A stretch of DNA of 64,000 bases from Owenia fusiformis (GCA_903813345.2 CAIIXF020000002.1:10932150-10996149), one strand, 5' to 3'. Positions 23,037-35,412 are shown, counted from the first letter of the stretch. The notes: generated by a model from the sequence alone, not told the origin. A program made the numbers and translations.

Positions 23037-25135
23037 GGGTGTCTACAAAACTAAGACCTAAGACCTACAAAACTAAGACCCCCCACGTTATAAAACTAAG
23101 ACCCTGTTATAAAACTAAGACCCCCCCATGTTATAAAACTAAGACCCTGTTATAAAACTAAGACCCCCCACGTTATAAAACTAAGACCCTGTTATAAAAC
23201 TAAGACCCCCCACGTTATAAAACGAATACCCTGTTATAAAACTAAGACCCCCCACGTTCATAAAACCAAGACCCTGTTATAAAACTAAGACCCCCCACAT
23301 TATAAAACTAAGACCCTGTTATAAAACTAAGACCCCCCACGTTATAAAATTAAGACCCTGTTATAAAACTAAGACCCCCAACGTTATAAAACTAAGACCC
23401 TGTTATAAAACTAAGACCCCCCACGTAATAAAACTAAGACCCCCCACGTAATAAAACTAAGACCCTGTTATAAAATTAAGACCCCCCACGTTATAAAACT
23501 AAGACCCTGTTATAAGAATCAGTCACCGTGCCTTGCTCTGCTCGCCACAAGGTAGTCTTGCCTCTGGGCCTTGTGTTCCCCAGTAACATACAGATTCTAC
23601 AAAAGATAGTCTTGCTTCTGGTCCTTGTGTTCCCTTCTAATATACAGATTCTCCCCACTAACATAAAGATTCTACAAAAGGTAGTCTTGCTTCTGGTCCT
23701 TGTGTTCCCTTCTAATATACAGATTCTCCCCACTAACATAAAGATTCTACAAAAGGTAGTCTTGCTTCTGGTCCTTGTGTTCCCTTCTCACATACAGAAT
23801 CTACACATGGTAATCTTGCCTCTGGCCCTTGTTTACCCTAGTAACATACACATATGGTAGTCTTGCCACTGACCCTTGTTTTCCCTAGTAACATACACAT
23901 ATACATAAGGTAGTCTTGCCTCTGACCCTTGTTTTCCCTAGTAACATACACTGTTGCTCATAAATATGGAATATTTCATAATTATTAATTGTTTGGTATA
24001 ATTCTTACAAATGATAATTATTTGTTAAAAATGTTTATTGCCTTCTGATTTTCTCTTCATATTTGCACATGAAACTGATTGTTATTAAAAGTACCTCGTG
24101 GAGGTGGTTCTGTTCATATTTGAGGCGGTGTTCACCAAGGAGAGTCGCACCCCCTTGGTGAGTCTCAACCCCTTGGTGAGTCTCAACCGTAATGTCAGCG
24201 CTGAGAGATACAGTGACCTTTTGGACCTACATCTAGTACCACATGCAAACAGAGTGTTTGGGCGTAACTTTCAACTGCAGCATGATGAAGCTCATGCACA
24301 TGATAGTTGCATTATGCAGGATTTCCCCAGGGCAGGCAATGCGGAGCAGCTACCATAGACACCAAAGTCATCTGATCAGGCTCCTGCAGAGCACATCTGG
24401 GATGAGACTGATAGCGCAATTCGTGACACGGATAACCTATCTCAAAATTTAGCAGAGTTATATACTCCTCTGATTGAGTAATGGGACCTTATTTCGCGTA
24501 TACAGGTCAGGCATCTCATTGACAGCAGGCCCCACAGAATGGATGCTCTGATTGCAGCACTAGGAAAACAGACCGCATATTAGTGCTGTTATGGGATAGA
24601 TGACTCATTCATCTTCATGACCTGGTGTTTACTTTGTTTGATCCGCTTTACATTAAAGTTTGGATCGGGGTGTTTTGAAAATGCAAAATTTTTTAGACTT
24701 CCCCATTTTAAACGACAGCAAATTTCTAAACTTAAATATAAATATTTTTTCCCTATAAAATATTAAATTGTAGATTAAATATGTGTTTATGATTTGCCTA
24801 GAAAAGAAATTGCTTAAACGACTCCAAATAAATTGTTGTCTTCATCCAAAACTTGAATTCTGATCTGACAAATATAATATTCCATATTTATGAGCAACAG
24901 TGTACACATATACATAATTTTAAGGTAGTCTCGGCTCTATCCCTCGAGTTCCCCAGTAACATACAGGTCTAAGACCCTGTTATAAAACCAAGACCTCCCA
25001 CGTTATAAACCTAAGACCCTGTTGTAAAAGTAAGACCTCTCACGTTATAAAACTAAGACCCTGTTATAAAACTTAGACCTCCCACATTATAAAACGAAGA
25101 CCCTGTTATAAAACGACGACCCCCACATTAAAACA
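23037..25135. repeat. Left terminal inverted repeat of the 14.9-kb element
   Basis: 23037-23517 is an array of alternating ~22-bp and ~20-bp units (TTATAAAACTAAGACCCCCC / TTATAAAACTAAGACCCTG). 23518-23950 is a set of longer units with GTAGTCTTGCTTCTGGTCC. After the Tc1-like insertion, 24903-24965 continues the repeat and 24966-25135 is a second, more diverged array. It mirrors 37035-37900. The open frames of 82-110 codons here are repeat translations, not genes. Confidence 0.85.
23951..24902 (+). mobile_element. Tc1-like element inserted in the left terminal repeat
   Basis: The inverted ends begin CACTGTTGCTCATAAATATG and match in complement at 24877-24902; a TA lies on each side. At 24098-24595 the plus strand encodes the C-terminal half of a Tc1 transposase: NVSAERYSDLLDLHLVPHA, then FQLQHDEAHAHDS with the second Asp block, and AEHIWDETDSAIRD. 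The N-terminal DNA-binding part is deleted and there is a stop before WDLISRIQVRHLIDS. At about 950 bp it is an internally deleted copy of a ~1.6-kb family. Its absence from the right terminal repeat shows it arrived after the 14.9-kb element. Confidence 0.85.
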
Positions 25136-26544
25136 AAGGAAAACAAATGTAACAAGAATACCAAAGTTTTATTGATAATCTAAAAAAAATAAAATAAATG
25201 TTTATTTCCAATAATGCTGTCACATGTATTATCAGTATAATATTTGAAGCAATCATGAAAATAGAATTATTTCATTATCGGATGTGAAAAAATTGCAGTA
25301 TTTTAAAGAAGAGGTCCATTTACCAGGCTTTTGGTCCACTTAAGCTTTTTCCAAAAATCTCATTCTTCCATTTACTTTTAAAATCAATTGCATGATGTAG
25401 ATAAACCTTTTTTCTTGAGATGTGCAATTCCAAAAAGTGTCGTGAGTTTTCAGTTTCTAAGAAAAATTGGCAGTAAGAACCCCCATCCCAGGACTGTCTG
25501 AATCGGGTCTGAATATGGGTCGTTGCTCACTTTACCCTAATAAGACTTGACCCTAAGCATAAGCATATAGTATTTTTTGTTTTATGCTTATAAAAGAGTA
25601 AACCTTGCCTTGCTGTATTTGTGGAGAAAAATAGCAAAATTTTACCATCAGTTGCACAAACTGAAAATAAAAAATCGTACAGCTTTGAACTTACATGTTG
25701 ACCACAAGGATGATCTTACCATGTAAAACACAAATAAATGAACAGACAAACAATCTTCCTGATTGAAAAAATCTTTCATATTCTTATATTTAGAATCTTG
25801 TATTTTAGTCTGGCCTCTACAGTAGATAAATATGTAATATGTTTTCATATAGGAAACTACAAATAACAAATACATAAGACAGAAATAAACTTTCATTTCA
25901 CCAAAATGCACCTTATTTGGCATGGTCTTCTTTGTCAAATAGAGAAAAGGAGAAAAACATAAAAACTAATTATTATTTGGAATTTATTAAATAGATCATA
26001 TGACAAAGAGGCTTTCGGAGTAGAACATTGACAAAATGCAGTTATATGTATAGTTTATCTTTTCAAATCTGGAAAAATTGTCATTTTTGTTCATTTTCAT
26101 TAGCAGGGTGCTCATCCCCTTTCATTGAAAAGTTCACAGTGAGCCCACTTACCCACAAAAAAGATATTGAAACTGTATAATAAAGTGATCGAAAAGAAGT
26201 TTCTCTGCAAATATCATTGTTGTGGGTTTGTGGGCTCACCACTAAAACCTAACTTTTGTGATAAGAATAAGCCTAACTAGTTTATGTTTTCAATATGGCT
26301 GCCAACCTGAGCATACATGTACACTACATAACTGCATGTACAGATTAGGCCATTCGAAATTAATTATATGTTGGCATTCTGATAAAGAGCCTTATATTAA
26401 AAACTACAAAATCTTTAATTATGTTCAGGGTTTAATATGCTATTCAGTAGTGAAAATACTATAACACATACTGACAAATCAAGTGACACACCTCTAGAGT
26501 TCAGATAACCTTGTTAATGAACACAACATACTGAATCTTAAATA
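25136..26544. other. Unassigned interior of the 14.9-kb element, left part
   Basis: There is no recognisable gene. A minus-strand frame of 96 codons at 25648-25938 is rich in aromatic residues and resembles no family. Confidence 0.35.
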
Positions 26545-26553
26545 CATCATTTT

Positions 26554-26885
26554 GGCTTTGTATAAAAAACCTCCTACCCACGTACCCTCGTACCCACGTA
26601 CGTGGGTCCTGACCCAGTCTTTAAAGAGTTAGATTTTTAAATGTTTAAAACATTATTCAATCTCAGTTTATCCTGAATTATAGATGAATTTATGCATCCA
26701 TATGCCTTTATTTATAGGTCTGACATCTCTCTAGTAAAATAAAATAAAGCCGGAATTGCATAAATGTTCATTATTTTTGAGCTATTTGATTTATGTTTTT
26801 GATATGTCGAAATGTTTTTTGTTGATCGGGCAGTCTTACCTGTATAACACATCAGTGCTGATTAGCAATCTATTAGCCTTCGTTC
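26554..26885 (+). repeat. Left terminal inverted repeat of the nested Mutator-like element
   Basis: About 330 bp matching 31945-32274 in reverse complement. Agreement is almost perfect over the first 80 bp, which include ACCCACGTACGTGGGT, then interrupted by small indels. The end near AGCAATCTATTAG corresponds to ACCAATCTATTG in the right repeat. Confidence 0.8.
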
Positions 26886-28033
26886 AGTGCAATCCGTGCC
26901 TCCTGTTACCTCATGCAGATTGTAAATGTCCCGGGAAGTTTACCCTTGTCCAAAAGTTGACATCTTTTTAAAAATATATTTCTTAGAGTTTCCAACCAAT
27001 TAAATTCACCACATTTTATTAGATGTTTATTTCAAATGTTATTAGAATTCATTCTTACGAATATTATACGTTATTAACGTATGTTAGTCAAAGATTTGGT
27101 GTCGTTGTCCATTGTATTCACGTTTTACGCGCAAAAAGCTAGAAACTACAAAGCTGAACTTTTATCATTCAAACCAGTTTTACATCAAATCATTGTCAAA
27201 ATAAAACTCTACTCTTCATATTACCTAATTATGGATCAAACGGCCATGAATAATGTCGAAGTTTACAAAACCAAACTTACACTCCCCTGCATAAGTTTGG
27301 CAACTCTAACTTTTAATTCCATCTAAATGATTCACTGAACTAGTGCGCACAATTATCCTTAAATTGTGCCAAAAAGCGATTAAAAACGAATATAGCGAAT
27401 CCTTCTACTTTTCAAATATTTCGTTATTAGATTATTCATGTTATTTACCTAATTTTGTTGCATTCGTCTATTAGGCTTCCATTGCGGTGCAAGTAATTTC
27501 GATTTGCATTCTCCTGACTGGAGTACAAATGTAAGAAATGAGAGGAAGTAAATGTTTCCAAACCCTTTTCTTGCAACTTTGCAACTTTTCAAGTGTGAAC
27601 ACAAGAAGGCAACAGTCGGACACGACGGACAGTGCTACTTGAACGGCAGATCTGCATGAGCTTTTACTGTTTAGGTAAGTTATGTAGAACTTAAGGTACG
27701 TACCACACTACCCTGCCCCTGGCCCCAAACTGTAGGCTAGCCTTTATTTCTTCAAAGGGTGCTGCAAAGAGGTTACAAACTGTGGAGAAGTTTGTTTATT
27801 TCCATAGTTCTGAATGTACAGTATACTAGATTTTAGCTACATATATTCCAAGTGTTCTTCCCTTGCATTACATAGATTCATCGAGCAGTTTGCAAGGTGG
27901 CAGAAAAGCCCCATGGATAACATTTGCAAATTGACTTCAGTCTGTAATTAATTTTAAGAAATACATGCTACAGTATGGCGGAGGACAGTGTTTTATAATG
28001 TGTTACCTTGTTTACTACGCCAGCATCATTAGT
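26886..28033. other. Interior of the nested element, possible captured sequence
   Basis: No transposase sequence. Around 27600-27675 the sequence GCAGATCTGCATGAGC ... TTTAG|GTAAGTTATG looks like a short exon with a strong donor site and less AT-rich flanks. Mutator-like elements can capture host fragments, but there is no direct proof here. Confidence 0.3.
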
Positions 28034-28179
28034 TGATGCCATCGTCACATTTGCCCCGATTTTCAGCACCGGCGCCCGGCCAATGAGTATTTTGTTCAAA
28101 AGTGAATTCAATTCTGAACGAAATACTCAATCGGCCGGGCGCCGTAGTGAAAATCGAAGCAAATGTGACCAAGGCATAA
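28034..28179. repeat. 146-bp palindromic MITE-like element
   Basis: The left arm begins ATGCC, then GTCACATTTG, runs through GGCGCCCGGCC and reaches GAGTATTTTGTTCA. The right arm is the complement with few mismatches, and a spacer of about 16 bp separates them. The arms are GC-rich compared with the surroundings. A half copy is at 7617-7671, so the sequence is dispersed. Confidence 0.75.
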
Positions 28180-31120
28180 GCAACCCTATCCATTCATAAT
28201 AGATCTGATTTTCCTAAGACCTGTAGATAAGGAGTTTGTTGTCCGGATGCCCGCTATAAAAAACAGCTACTCCATAGTAAGATAGTGTTCCTAGTAAAAT
28301 TAATGATGATTTGAACAAAGATGTATTGACTTCAGACGGGGCTACAGGTATGCATTATTGCCATTATTGACTTTATATGGGGATATCATAATATTCAAAG
28401 CCAGCATTGATATTTATTTGGCTGTCATTTTTGTGACCTTGTTAACATACATGTATCTTTATAATACATGTTATATATGTCACCTTTTCAAGCTTCAGAC
28501 GTTTTTATTATCACTTGGAATGTATGGACACCAAAACATTTCACAATGTAGAATTTGTACTATTGCAGATCTATACATTTGCATCCTTCATCTTTTTTAT
28601 ATTTTTCAAAATTATATACTCTTTTGCTAATCAAAATTACCTATTTTTTTATCAAAATTGATTGATATAGGCATACTTGAATTGCAGTATTGTTTGTGGG
28701 AACTTCATTTTTGGAGCAGATCACGGACTATGTAACAGTCCTCCTCGAACTAAGTTTGATAGGGATAAAGCGAGGACCTCCGTCCAGAACATGTCTTGAA
28801 TATTAGTGGATGGATTTTGTTGATATTTGGTGGAAAATTGATATTGGTGAATAGTTTTACGGAATTTCTTTAAACTATTTATAAAAGAATAAGTGTTACT
28901 GTTTGAAACGTTGGTAGTGTATCTATTCAACATTTCTATGAAGGGGGCGAGGCGCTTGATAAAACATGATTGATCGTCAATTTTGATATCTTTCTTATAA
29001 GTAAAGGTTAAAATGACAGCTACATAAATTAGATTACCGATTTGTATAATTTTCCTGATTTGGGCCTCTGAAAATTAAAAATGGCTCCCTAATATTGGAT
29101 TTTGCTATAATTTATAGATATAATCGAAGTATGTTATACTACATTACACAATAAAGTTTGGATTATTTTTATAATTTGTGCCTTTGGTATTCCTAAATGG
29201 TCTCCCGGATGCTTAAATTCGTAGAAATTCTGATATACTGAATCACCGACTGTCTTAATAATCTGCAAATAAAGGATAGAGTAGATAGCAATACCAAAAT
29301 CTGACATACTATTGTACAGATCAATGTTCCTTTGGATTTTATACTCTATGATGTTTCCGTTTTCCAGTTTACATTGTTGATTGAGATTCTTGCATTTACA
29401 GCTAAATTAAGATAATGATCCTTGATCCATCATTCCTGATCGGCTTAAAATTTTAGCTTCAATAAAAAACAATTTACACATGCATTGACAACTACCTTGT
29501 CCAAAAGGTTTCACATTTATTGTTTTGTAATTTCACATTTATTGTAAAATGAAAATTTAACCTCAGAACGGACATCCATATACATGTATACAGTATAGTG
29601 TGCAACCTAGTTTACAAGTATCATTCATCTGTAACTCTTAGCAATGTAACACTGTAACAGCCTGTGTCAAAAAAAGATGTAAAAGTAATAAAATCGTACC
29701 TAAATAAGTCCACATTACTCATTAGACTTAGATTACTACATGTAGTTACAAACCATTGTATGAGTTTCTGACCATGACACTTAAGTTAAAATCTGAGTGT
29801 AGTATTACACACTACTCTACCTCGATCACGCATGCGCAAATTTTTGGGCTTTCAATCAGGTCGCTTTTGAATATATCGACTGCTTACTCAAAAGGTTAAT
29901 ACGTTTGGTGCTCGGAGTGAGAAAATATTGCTATTCGCTACACTTCAGTGGTGCAATAGTGAAGTCGATGTTCCAAGTTATATGATAGTTATAGAAAGAA
30001 TGGAAATAATATCGTTTTAAATTTTAAAATATTTGATATTTCATAGTACACGGTACACAGTTGCAAAAGTTGATCAATACAGGGTACAAGGAATGTAAAT
30101 TGTTCAATAGTACAGGGAGCGAGAAAGTAAGCTGATTATACAGACATACTATGTCCCGACCTCATGTACATTTACGTTGCAAACAGTGAAAGTAATGCTA
30201 AAAAGACCGCCTGTTGATGCTTTGGGGTGTCATCAATTGTTATTTAATCCAAATAAAGTAAACATTATTTTGTAGATCTAGACACGGGCTTTCAGGTCGT
30301 ATGCATTCTAGTCATAAAATTAACAAGAACGCTAGATTATACGTGTTACTAGGGTATCAAATTGAAATAAAATAACGAAATTAAATATTAAGACGTTACT
30401 GATAGCGGATAATGACTATCCGCTACTCAGAATAATTAAAATTGCCTGAACTACATGTGGAAAATCTTTCTATATAACTCCTTGAATAGTATAATTCACT
30501 ACCGTCTTCAAAAACCGATCATTTAAAATGTTTTGTTCAAATTCACAAAAATACAGTTGAATAACATACTAGAAAACGTATCCACCTACAACACGATGAC
30601 ACTCAGTTTAAATAATAGTTAACTGGTTTTTTTTTGTTACATATCAATGTAACATTTTCGAAGGGAAACTTACATGCTCCCTGTACGTTGACAGATTTAC
30701 TGAAATGTATCGTGTATTGCATTCGAGTTTTGCTTCACTGCACCCACTATTATCTATCTTTGCCTATAGTGTTTTTTTGCCAACAATATTCTACAAACTG
30801 CTTGATGTATCAATTCTATGGCTGGTAGAACACAAGAAATAAATGTAAAATGTATTTTACGTTCAGAAATATGGAATTAAACCCAAGTCCTCCATTTGCA
30901 ACTGAGCTGTACCCTGTTTCCATTTTAAACGTGGTCACGTGGTAGGGTAGTGTGTATTATTGACTTTCAAACGCTAAAGTACACTGTTTACTAATTTTAA
31001 AAGTAAGGAAAACACAATCAGACAATGGGCTACCCACGTGATTCGGTAGATTATTGCAACTGTTCAATTGACGTTTCAAGATAAGATTTATATGTTACGC
31101 ATTTAACAGCTGGTTCACTG
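28180..31120. other. Long interior of the nested element without a recognised gene
   Basis: Nearly 3 kb with only short open frames. A minus-strand frame at 28721-28933 has no family features. Any cargo of this element is unidentified. Confidence 0.35.
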
Positions 31121-31128
31121 GTCAATAT

Positions 31129-32074
31129 CTAGCACATTTTGCTTTTTGCATTCTCAACCTCCTTCTCGGACAAGTTTTCAGACATTAATTGTTCAATGGC
31201 GTAATAGTTCCCGTGTCTTAGTTGAACACATATTTGGTTTAAATGATAATACCTGTTACCTGCTAGGGGGGTAACGATATCAGTGCCAGCAAGAAAATCT
31301 TTTTCCTTGTGCTTTAAAATGATATATTCTGAGCTAAATGGTGATTTGCAACCTGCACACTTTCTTGCTCTGGTATCCACCCTCTTTAGAGCAAACCATG
31401 GCTCATTTGACAGTCGCCACGGTTTTCCCCTCTCGCTGCAGAGGTTTCTCACATGCTGACTACTTTTGACTTGATTGACTTTGACTTTCAGTTTCTACAA
31501 TAGGCTTTTCCGGGGAGAATGGTATTATTTTTTTGTATTGTTTTTTAATGGATTTCCCTCCCATGCGATTTTGCGTTTTTACTTCGTCTAATTTTGAGAG
31601 ATTTGGTGTGAAGTATAAACACTTGCGTACTTGACTTGTGACCATGTTGTTTGTCCGAGCCACTGCAAGGACGTGTGCACAAAATTTTCTATTTGAAAAT
31701 GATTGGCAGGGGCATTTAAATGAATCTTTGCACCTTTCTATGAAGTGCACACCAACAGTCTCACTTTTTACAACATAGGAATTGGGTGGAAATTCTTGTA
31801 CATGATTGTTCTCTATAAGAATGTCACTTTTATGTATGATGTTGTTTAAATGGCTCTTGGTAAAGCATTGTTGTAATGGCTCTAAATCGCCTAAATCATC
31901 TATTGGTTCAGAATCAGCAACATGAACACGGTCATCATTGTCGAGAGTACTAAATATATGCGCTTGGTCGAATTTGCGCCAAGCAATAGATTGGTTGTAC
32001 ACTGTAAGATCAACAAAAAATCGCTTCGATGTATCAAAAACAACACTCAAATAGCTCAAATGAACATTATGCAA
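31129..32074 (-). pseudogene. SWIM-domain protein of the nested Mutator-like element
   Basis: The first frame (32074-31460, 204 codons) starts inside the terminal repeat. At residues 121-134 it holds the SWIM motif CPCQSFSNRKFCAH (C-x-C ... C-x-H), which binds zinc in MULE transposases and usually follows the DDE domain. It stops (TAG) and the protein resumes one base on at 31452-31129 with a second module: CAGCKSPFSSEYIILKH, then YYHLNQIC. The same C-x2-C ... H ... C module follows the SWIM motif of the relative at 35413-36066. The DDE domain is missing. Such a protein could bind element ends but not cut DNA. Confidence 0.72.
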
Positions 32075-32283
32075 TGCCGGCTTTATTTTATGACGAGACA
32101 GATGTCCGATCTAGAAATAAAGGCATATGGGTACATAAATTCATCCATAATTAAGCATACATTGAGATAGAATAATGTTTAAAAATGTTAAAGATTTAAC
32201 TCTTTAAAGACTGGGTCAGGACCCACGTACGTGGGTACGAGGGTACGTGGGTAGGAGGTTTTTTATACAAAGCCCATCATTTT

Positions 32284-33959
32284 TAATCAATCTGGGAACT
32301 CATTTCTCTACAATATGATCTAAGAACACAATTTTAAAGTTCTATTTGACATTTAATTAAAAGCACAGAGTACATGGAAACATTTTCTTTATTTTCTGAA
32401 AACATAGAAGGTAAGCAACATTAATCATACAAAAAACTTTGAATGGCCTAAGAGTTTTTCTACGTAAGGAATAATTAGGAATTACTCAGCAATCCTTTGA
32501 GTGTCATGTCATTTACATGATGTTACATTCTATTTTATGAAATATCAGAGCATTGTGAAAGACGATTTCTCTGGATTATTTGTGTCTCAAATATGGGCGC
32601 TACATATTGGCAAATAATTTTAAAATTCACAATACGGATATTAGTTTCAATACAACGGGCAATGGGCATTTATCAAAAGTGAGCCTAGAATTCTAGAATA
32701 TGGTTAACATGTTTAGAAAACTGGCAAGAAACAATTGAAATAAGAAAATCCATTTTCATTGAAGTGCCCTAATGTGCATTTAATTGCAACCATTTTCTCC
32801 TAATTGCCCATGGGCATTTAAAAAAAATATTCAGCTCCTAACTATTTAACATGCTTAGAATTGGAAGAGCCTCAAAGGGGAACAAGAACATTCATTTTTG
32901 AAGAAAGAAAATTCAGAGCCCATAAAAATGCCCATATGATCATTTGGCATGTAATCTCATAATTTTCACGTTATTGCCCATTAGAATCTATTAAAAATAT
33001 TTTTATATCCATTCACATATCTTATTATCAGTCACAATCAAAATTAAACCAATTGCTTTCATTTCTTGTATTAGAAAGTGGGAAATGTGTACAAAAAGCA
33101 TCTCTTAGAGTTTACCTTTAAATGACCCAAATGTCAAGGTCAAATGTCAAAACTCTCAGAAATCACATTTTAAGTAATAAGTCATAGTTCCTCTTCAATT
33201 CCATACCCATATAATCTTGTTTTGTAGGGGGGCTAAAACAGGGGTTTACTGACACCTGTCCTTTGAATTTCGTAAAATTAAATTCATATATGGTGGTTGG
33301 TAGGACCACATCATGGTTTGGCCAATAAAGTTATAAAGTCATTATGTTTGAATGCTGAAACATCCTATCTAGTGTGGCTCAAAAAGAAGGTAAGTGCAGG
33401 AGTATGAAGACAATATGTCCCCAGATGCGGATACTATTTACATTTTTTGACTTTTGATTTAAAGTTGCAGACTGAAGTAAGCGTTGTACAGGTGAACAAT
33501 ACACTGAACATTTTCATCGACCACCCAGAAGATTACACTCCAAATTGTACAGCTGCTGAGGGGTCTACTCTATGTGTCCTTGGACAAAACGTGCAAAGAG
33601 GACATTCGCTGCTGCTGCTGCTCAAAGTATTACAGAGACAAGACTAGTACAAATCTACTAAATGAGTAAACAAAATGAATATGGAAACAATAACATCAGG
33701 ATTTCCTGGTTATAAAATGAAGTACTGGTACTTTTAGTGTAATTCCATTTCAATAAACCTTCAACTTTAAGAACCAAGCCCGATTTGTAGCCTTACCATT
33801 TTTCCCACCATACGGTACTGACATCCAGAAGTAAAATAAGCTCCAAGCTTAAATTTCCCCAAGTGGAACATCTTAAATTAACAATTAACAAGAAGGTCAC
33901 CCAGAAGGTTGACAACATGTCACCACCATGGAAGAGAACAGATCAGATCATTAGTTTCT
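32284..33959. other. Unassigned interior of the 14.9-kb element, middle part
   Basis: No coding family is seen. The stretch 32640-33010 contains several copies of words like ATTGCCCATGGGCATTT, a loose repeated motif. Confidence 0.35.
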
Positions 33960-34430
33960 TTTACATCTTGAATTTTATATCTCATTGCTATGGCAACAAG
34001 ACTGAACAAGATGGCCACCTAAAAATTAATCAGCTGTAGAACTTGGTATCCTCTACCATGGTCTTCATTCAATTGTGATGACAATAAGATTTATATCTCG
34101 TTGCTATGGTAACAAGACTGAATAAGATGGCCACCCAATATTTAATCAGCTGAAGAAGATTGGCAACAAGATTGAACAAGATGGCCACCCAAAAGTTAAT
34201 CAGCTGTATAACTTGGTATCCTCTATTTGAAGAAATCCAATCAGCAAATTTCCTAGAATTAAGATGACAAGAAAATTTATATCTCGTTGCTATGGGAACA
34301 AGAATGAACAATATGACCACCCAAATGTTAATTAGGTGTAGAACTTGTCACCCTTGATCATGTGTGCAAATTTGAAAAAAAATCCAATCAGTGGTTTTCC
34401 TTTAATTGTGATGACAAGAAAATTGTTACA
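33960..34430. repeat. Tandem repeat of ~115-180 bp units
   Basis: Three to four diverged units begin TTTATATCTCGTTGCTATGG, followed by AACAAGACTGAACAAGATGG and CCACCCAA ... TTAATCAGCTG. Unit length varies through internal duplications. The last unit runs into the repeat family shared with 55845-55950. Confidence 0.75.
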
Positions 34431-34686
34431 GACGCCAAACACCAACCGCTGAACACCGTCCACAAAAAAGTTGCTGACTATCACAATACTGTATAAGTGG
34501 TAATTTTGCCTAATCATTTAATTATCTTCATAATCTTATCCAATGGGAAATTTCTTGTCATTAGGAAAATTAAAATTAGGAAATTGATAAAATTTGACCA
34601 TTCGGCAAATTAACCACTCAGATTAAATACCACTCGGATTAAATACCACTTATACAGTATGTCACCACTTTTGGTGGTGACATAAA
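34431..34686. repeat. Dispersed repeat split by a small MITE
   Basis: The outer sequence (ACAGACGCCAAACACC ... and TGTCACCAC-TTTT-GGTGGTGACA) matches 55855-55950. Here it is interrupted at about 34487-34659 by a ~170-bp element with inverted ends TACTGTATAAGTGG / CCACTTATACAGTA. The uninterrupted relative at 55.9 kb shows the gap is an insertion, probably at TA. Confidence 0.65.
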
Positions 34687-35412
34687 AATCTAACATATGA
34701 ACACTTCGAAAACACTTTGTCTGATACAACTAAGGTTGAATCTTTTCCAATACCTTAATTAACTTTTGAAAAACTTTAAAACTACAATAAATGTTAACAC
34801 AAGGTAAAAAGATTTGGGGACAACACATGGTTAAAAAATACTGTGCCATCCGCACTTAAGACCCCTCGGCTGCAGGTGTAAGTTGTTGATGTTACAATGT
34901 TCACATATACTCAATAAGGAAAACTACTACTGTAGTACTTGTTCAGTTACAAATAAGCTGAACTAAATTCATCACACCACCCCAGCTGTGTTGACAAGTA
35001 ATAACTGCCACCCCATGTGGCTCCAGGCAGATGAATGGCAAACAACCAGGTTGTTTTTCAAATTCCTCCAAAGCCCATATACACCTAGAAGTCACTGTCA
35101 TTGTTATTCTCTGTCAACCTTTGCGGTGATGATATTACATGTATTATGTATGAATCTATTTTAAACTTGAACTTGCATAATGAGCGTATACATATGGGAG
35201 GCAAGTGCCACTTGGCACACTTAGAAAAAATACATTATTTGGGGTAGTTCATACAGAAATTTTTCCCAAATTGTACAAAAATGTTACTCAGTTTGTACAT
35301 TTCAAATCTGCCAAATGATACCTGCCTCTGATGGATACATGTAGGCCTACTTTGCAATCTATTGCACACTTTTTTTGGATCGCCCAATATACGCTACGAT
35401 TTGTTCTTATTC
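34687..35412. other. Spacer without recognised features
   Basis: No gene or repeat is identified between the MITE-containing repeat and the Mutator-like transposase remnant. Confidence 0.35.

Larger units (their letters stand above)
26545..32283. mobile_element. Second Mutator-like element nested in the first
   Basis: The body is 26554-32274 (5,721 bp). Ends read GGCTTTGTATAAAAAACC and its exact complement. The 9-bp target duplication CATCATTTT lies at 26545-26553 and 32275-32283. The terminal repeats extend about 330 bp with growing divergence, and both contain the 16-bp palindrome ACCCACGTACGTGGGT. The right one holds the start of the SWIM ORF at 31460-32074. A 9-bp duplication plus SWIM protein is characteristic of Mutator-like elements. 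No DDE catalytic domain is present, so it is non-autonomous. Confidence 0.85.

Noticed and set aside
23040-23517. CRISPR-like regular repeats
   Set aside because: The sequence is eukaryotic, the units are contiguous without unique spacers, and they are the ends of a transposon.
23491-23860. Open frames of 82 and 110 codons in the terminal repeats, repeated at 37293-37662
   Set aside because: They translate the repeat units on both strands and are low in complexity; both copies are inverted duplicates of non-coding DNA.
29826-29840. NRF-1-like GCATGCGCA words here and near 1281
   Set aside because: Single short matches without a recognised gene start nearby; too little to call a promoter.
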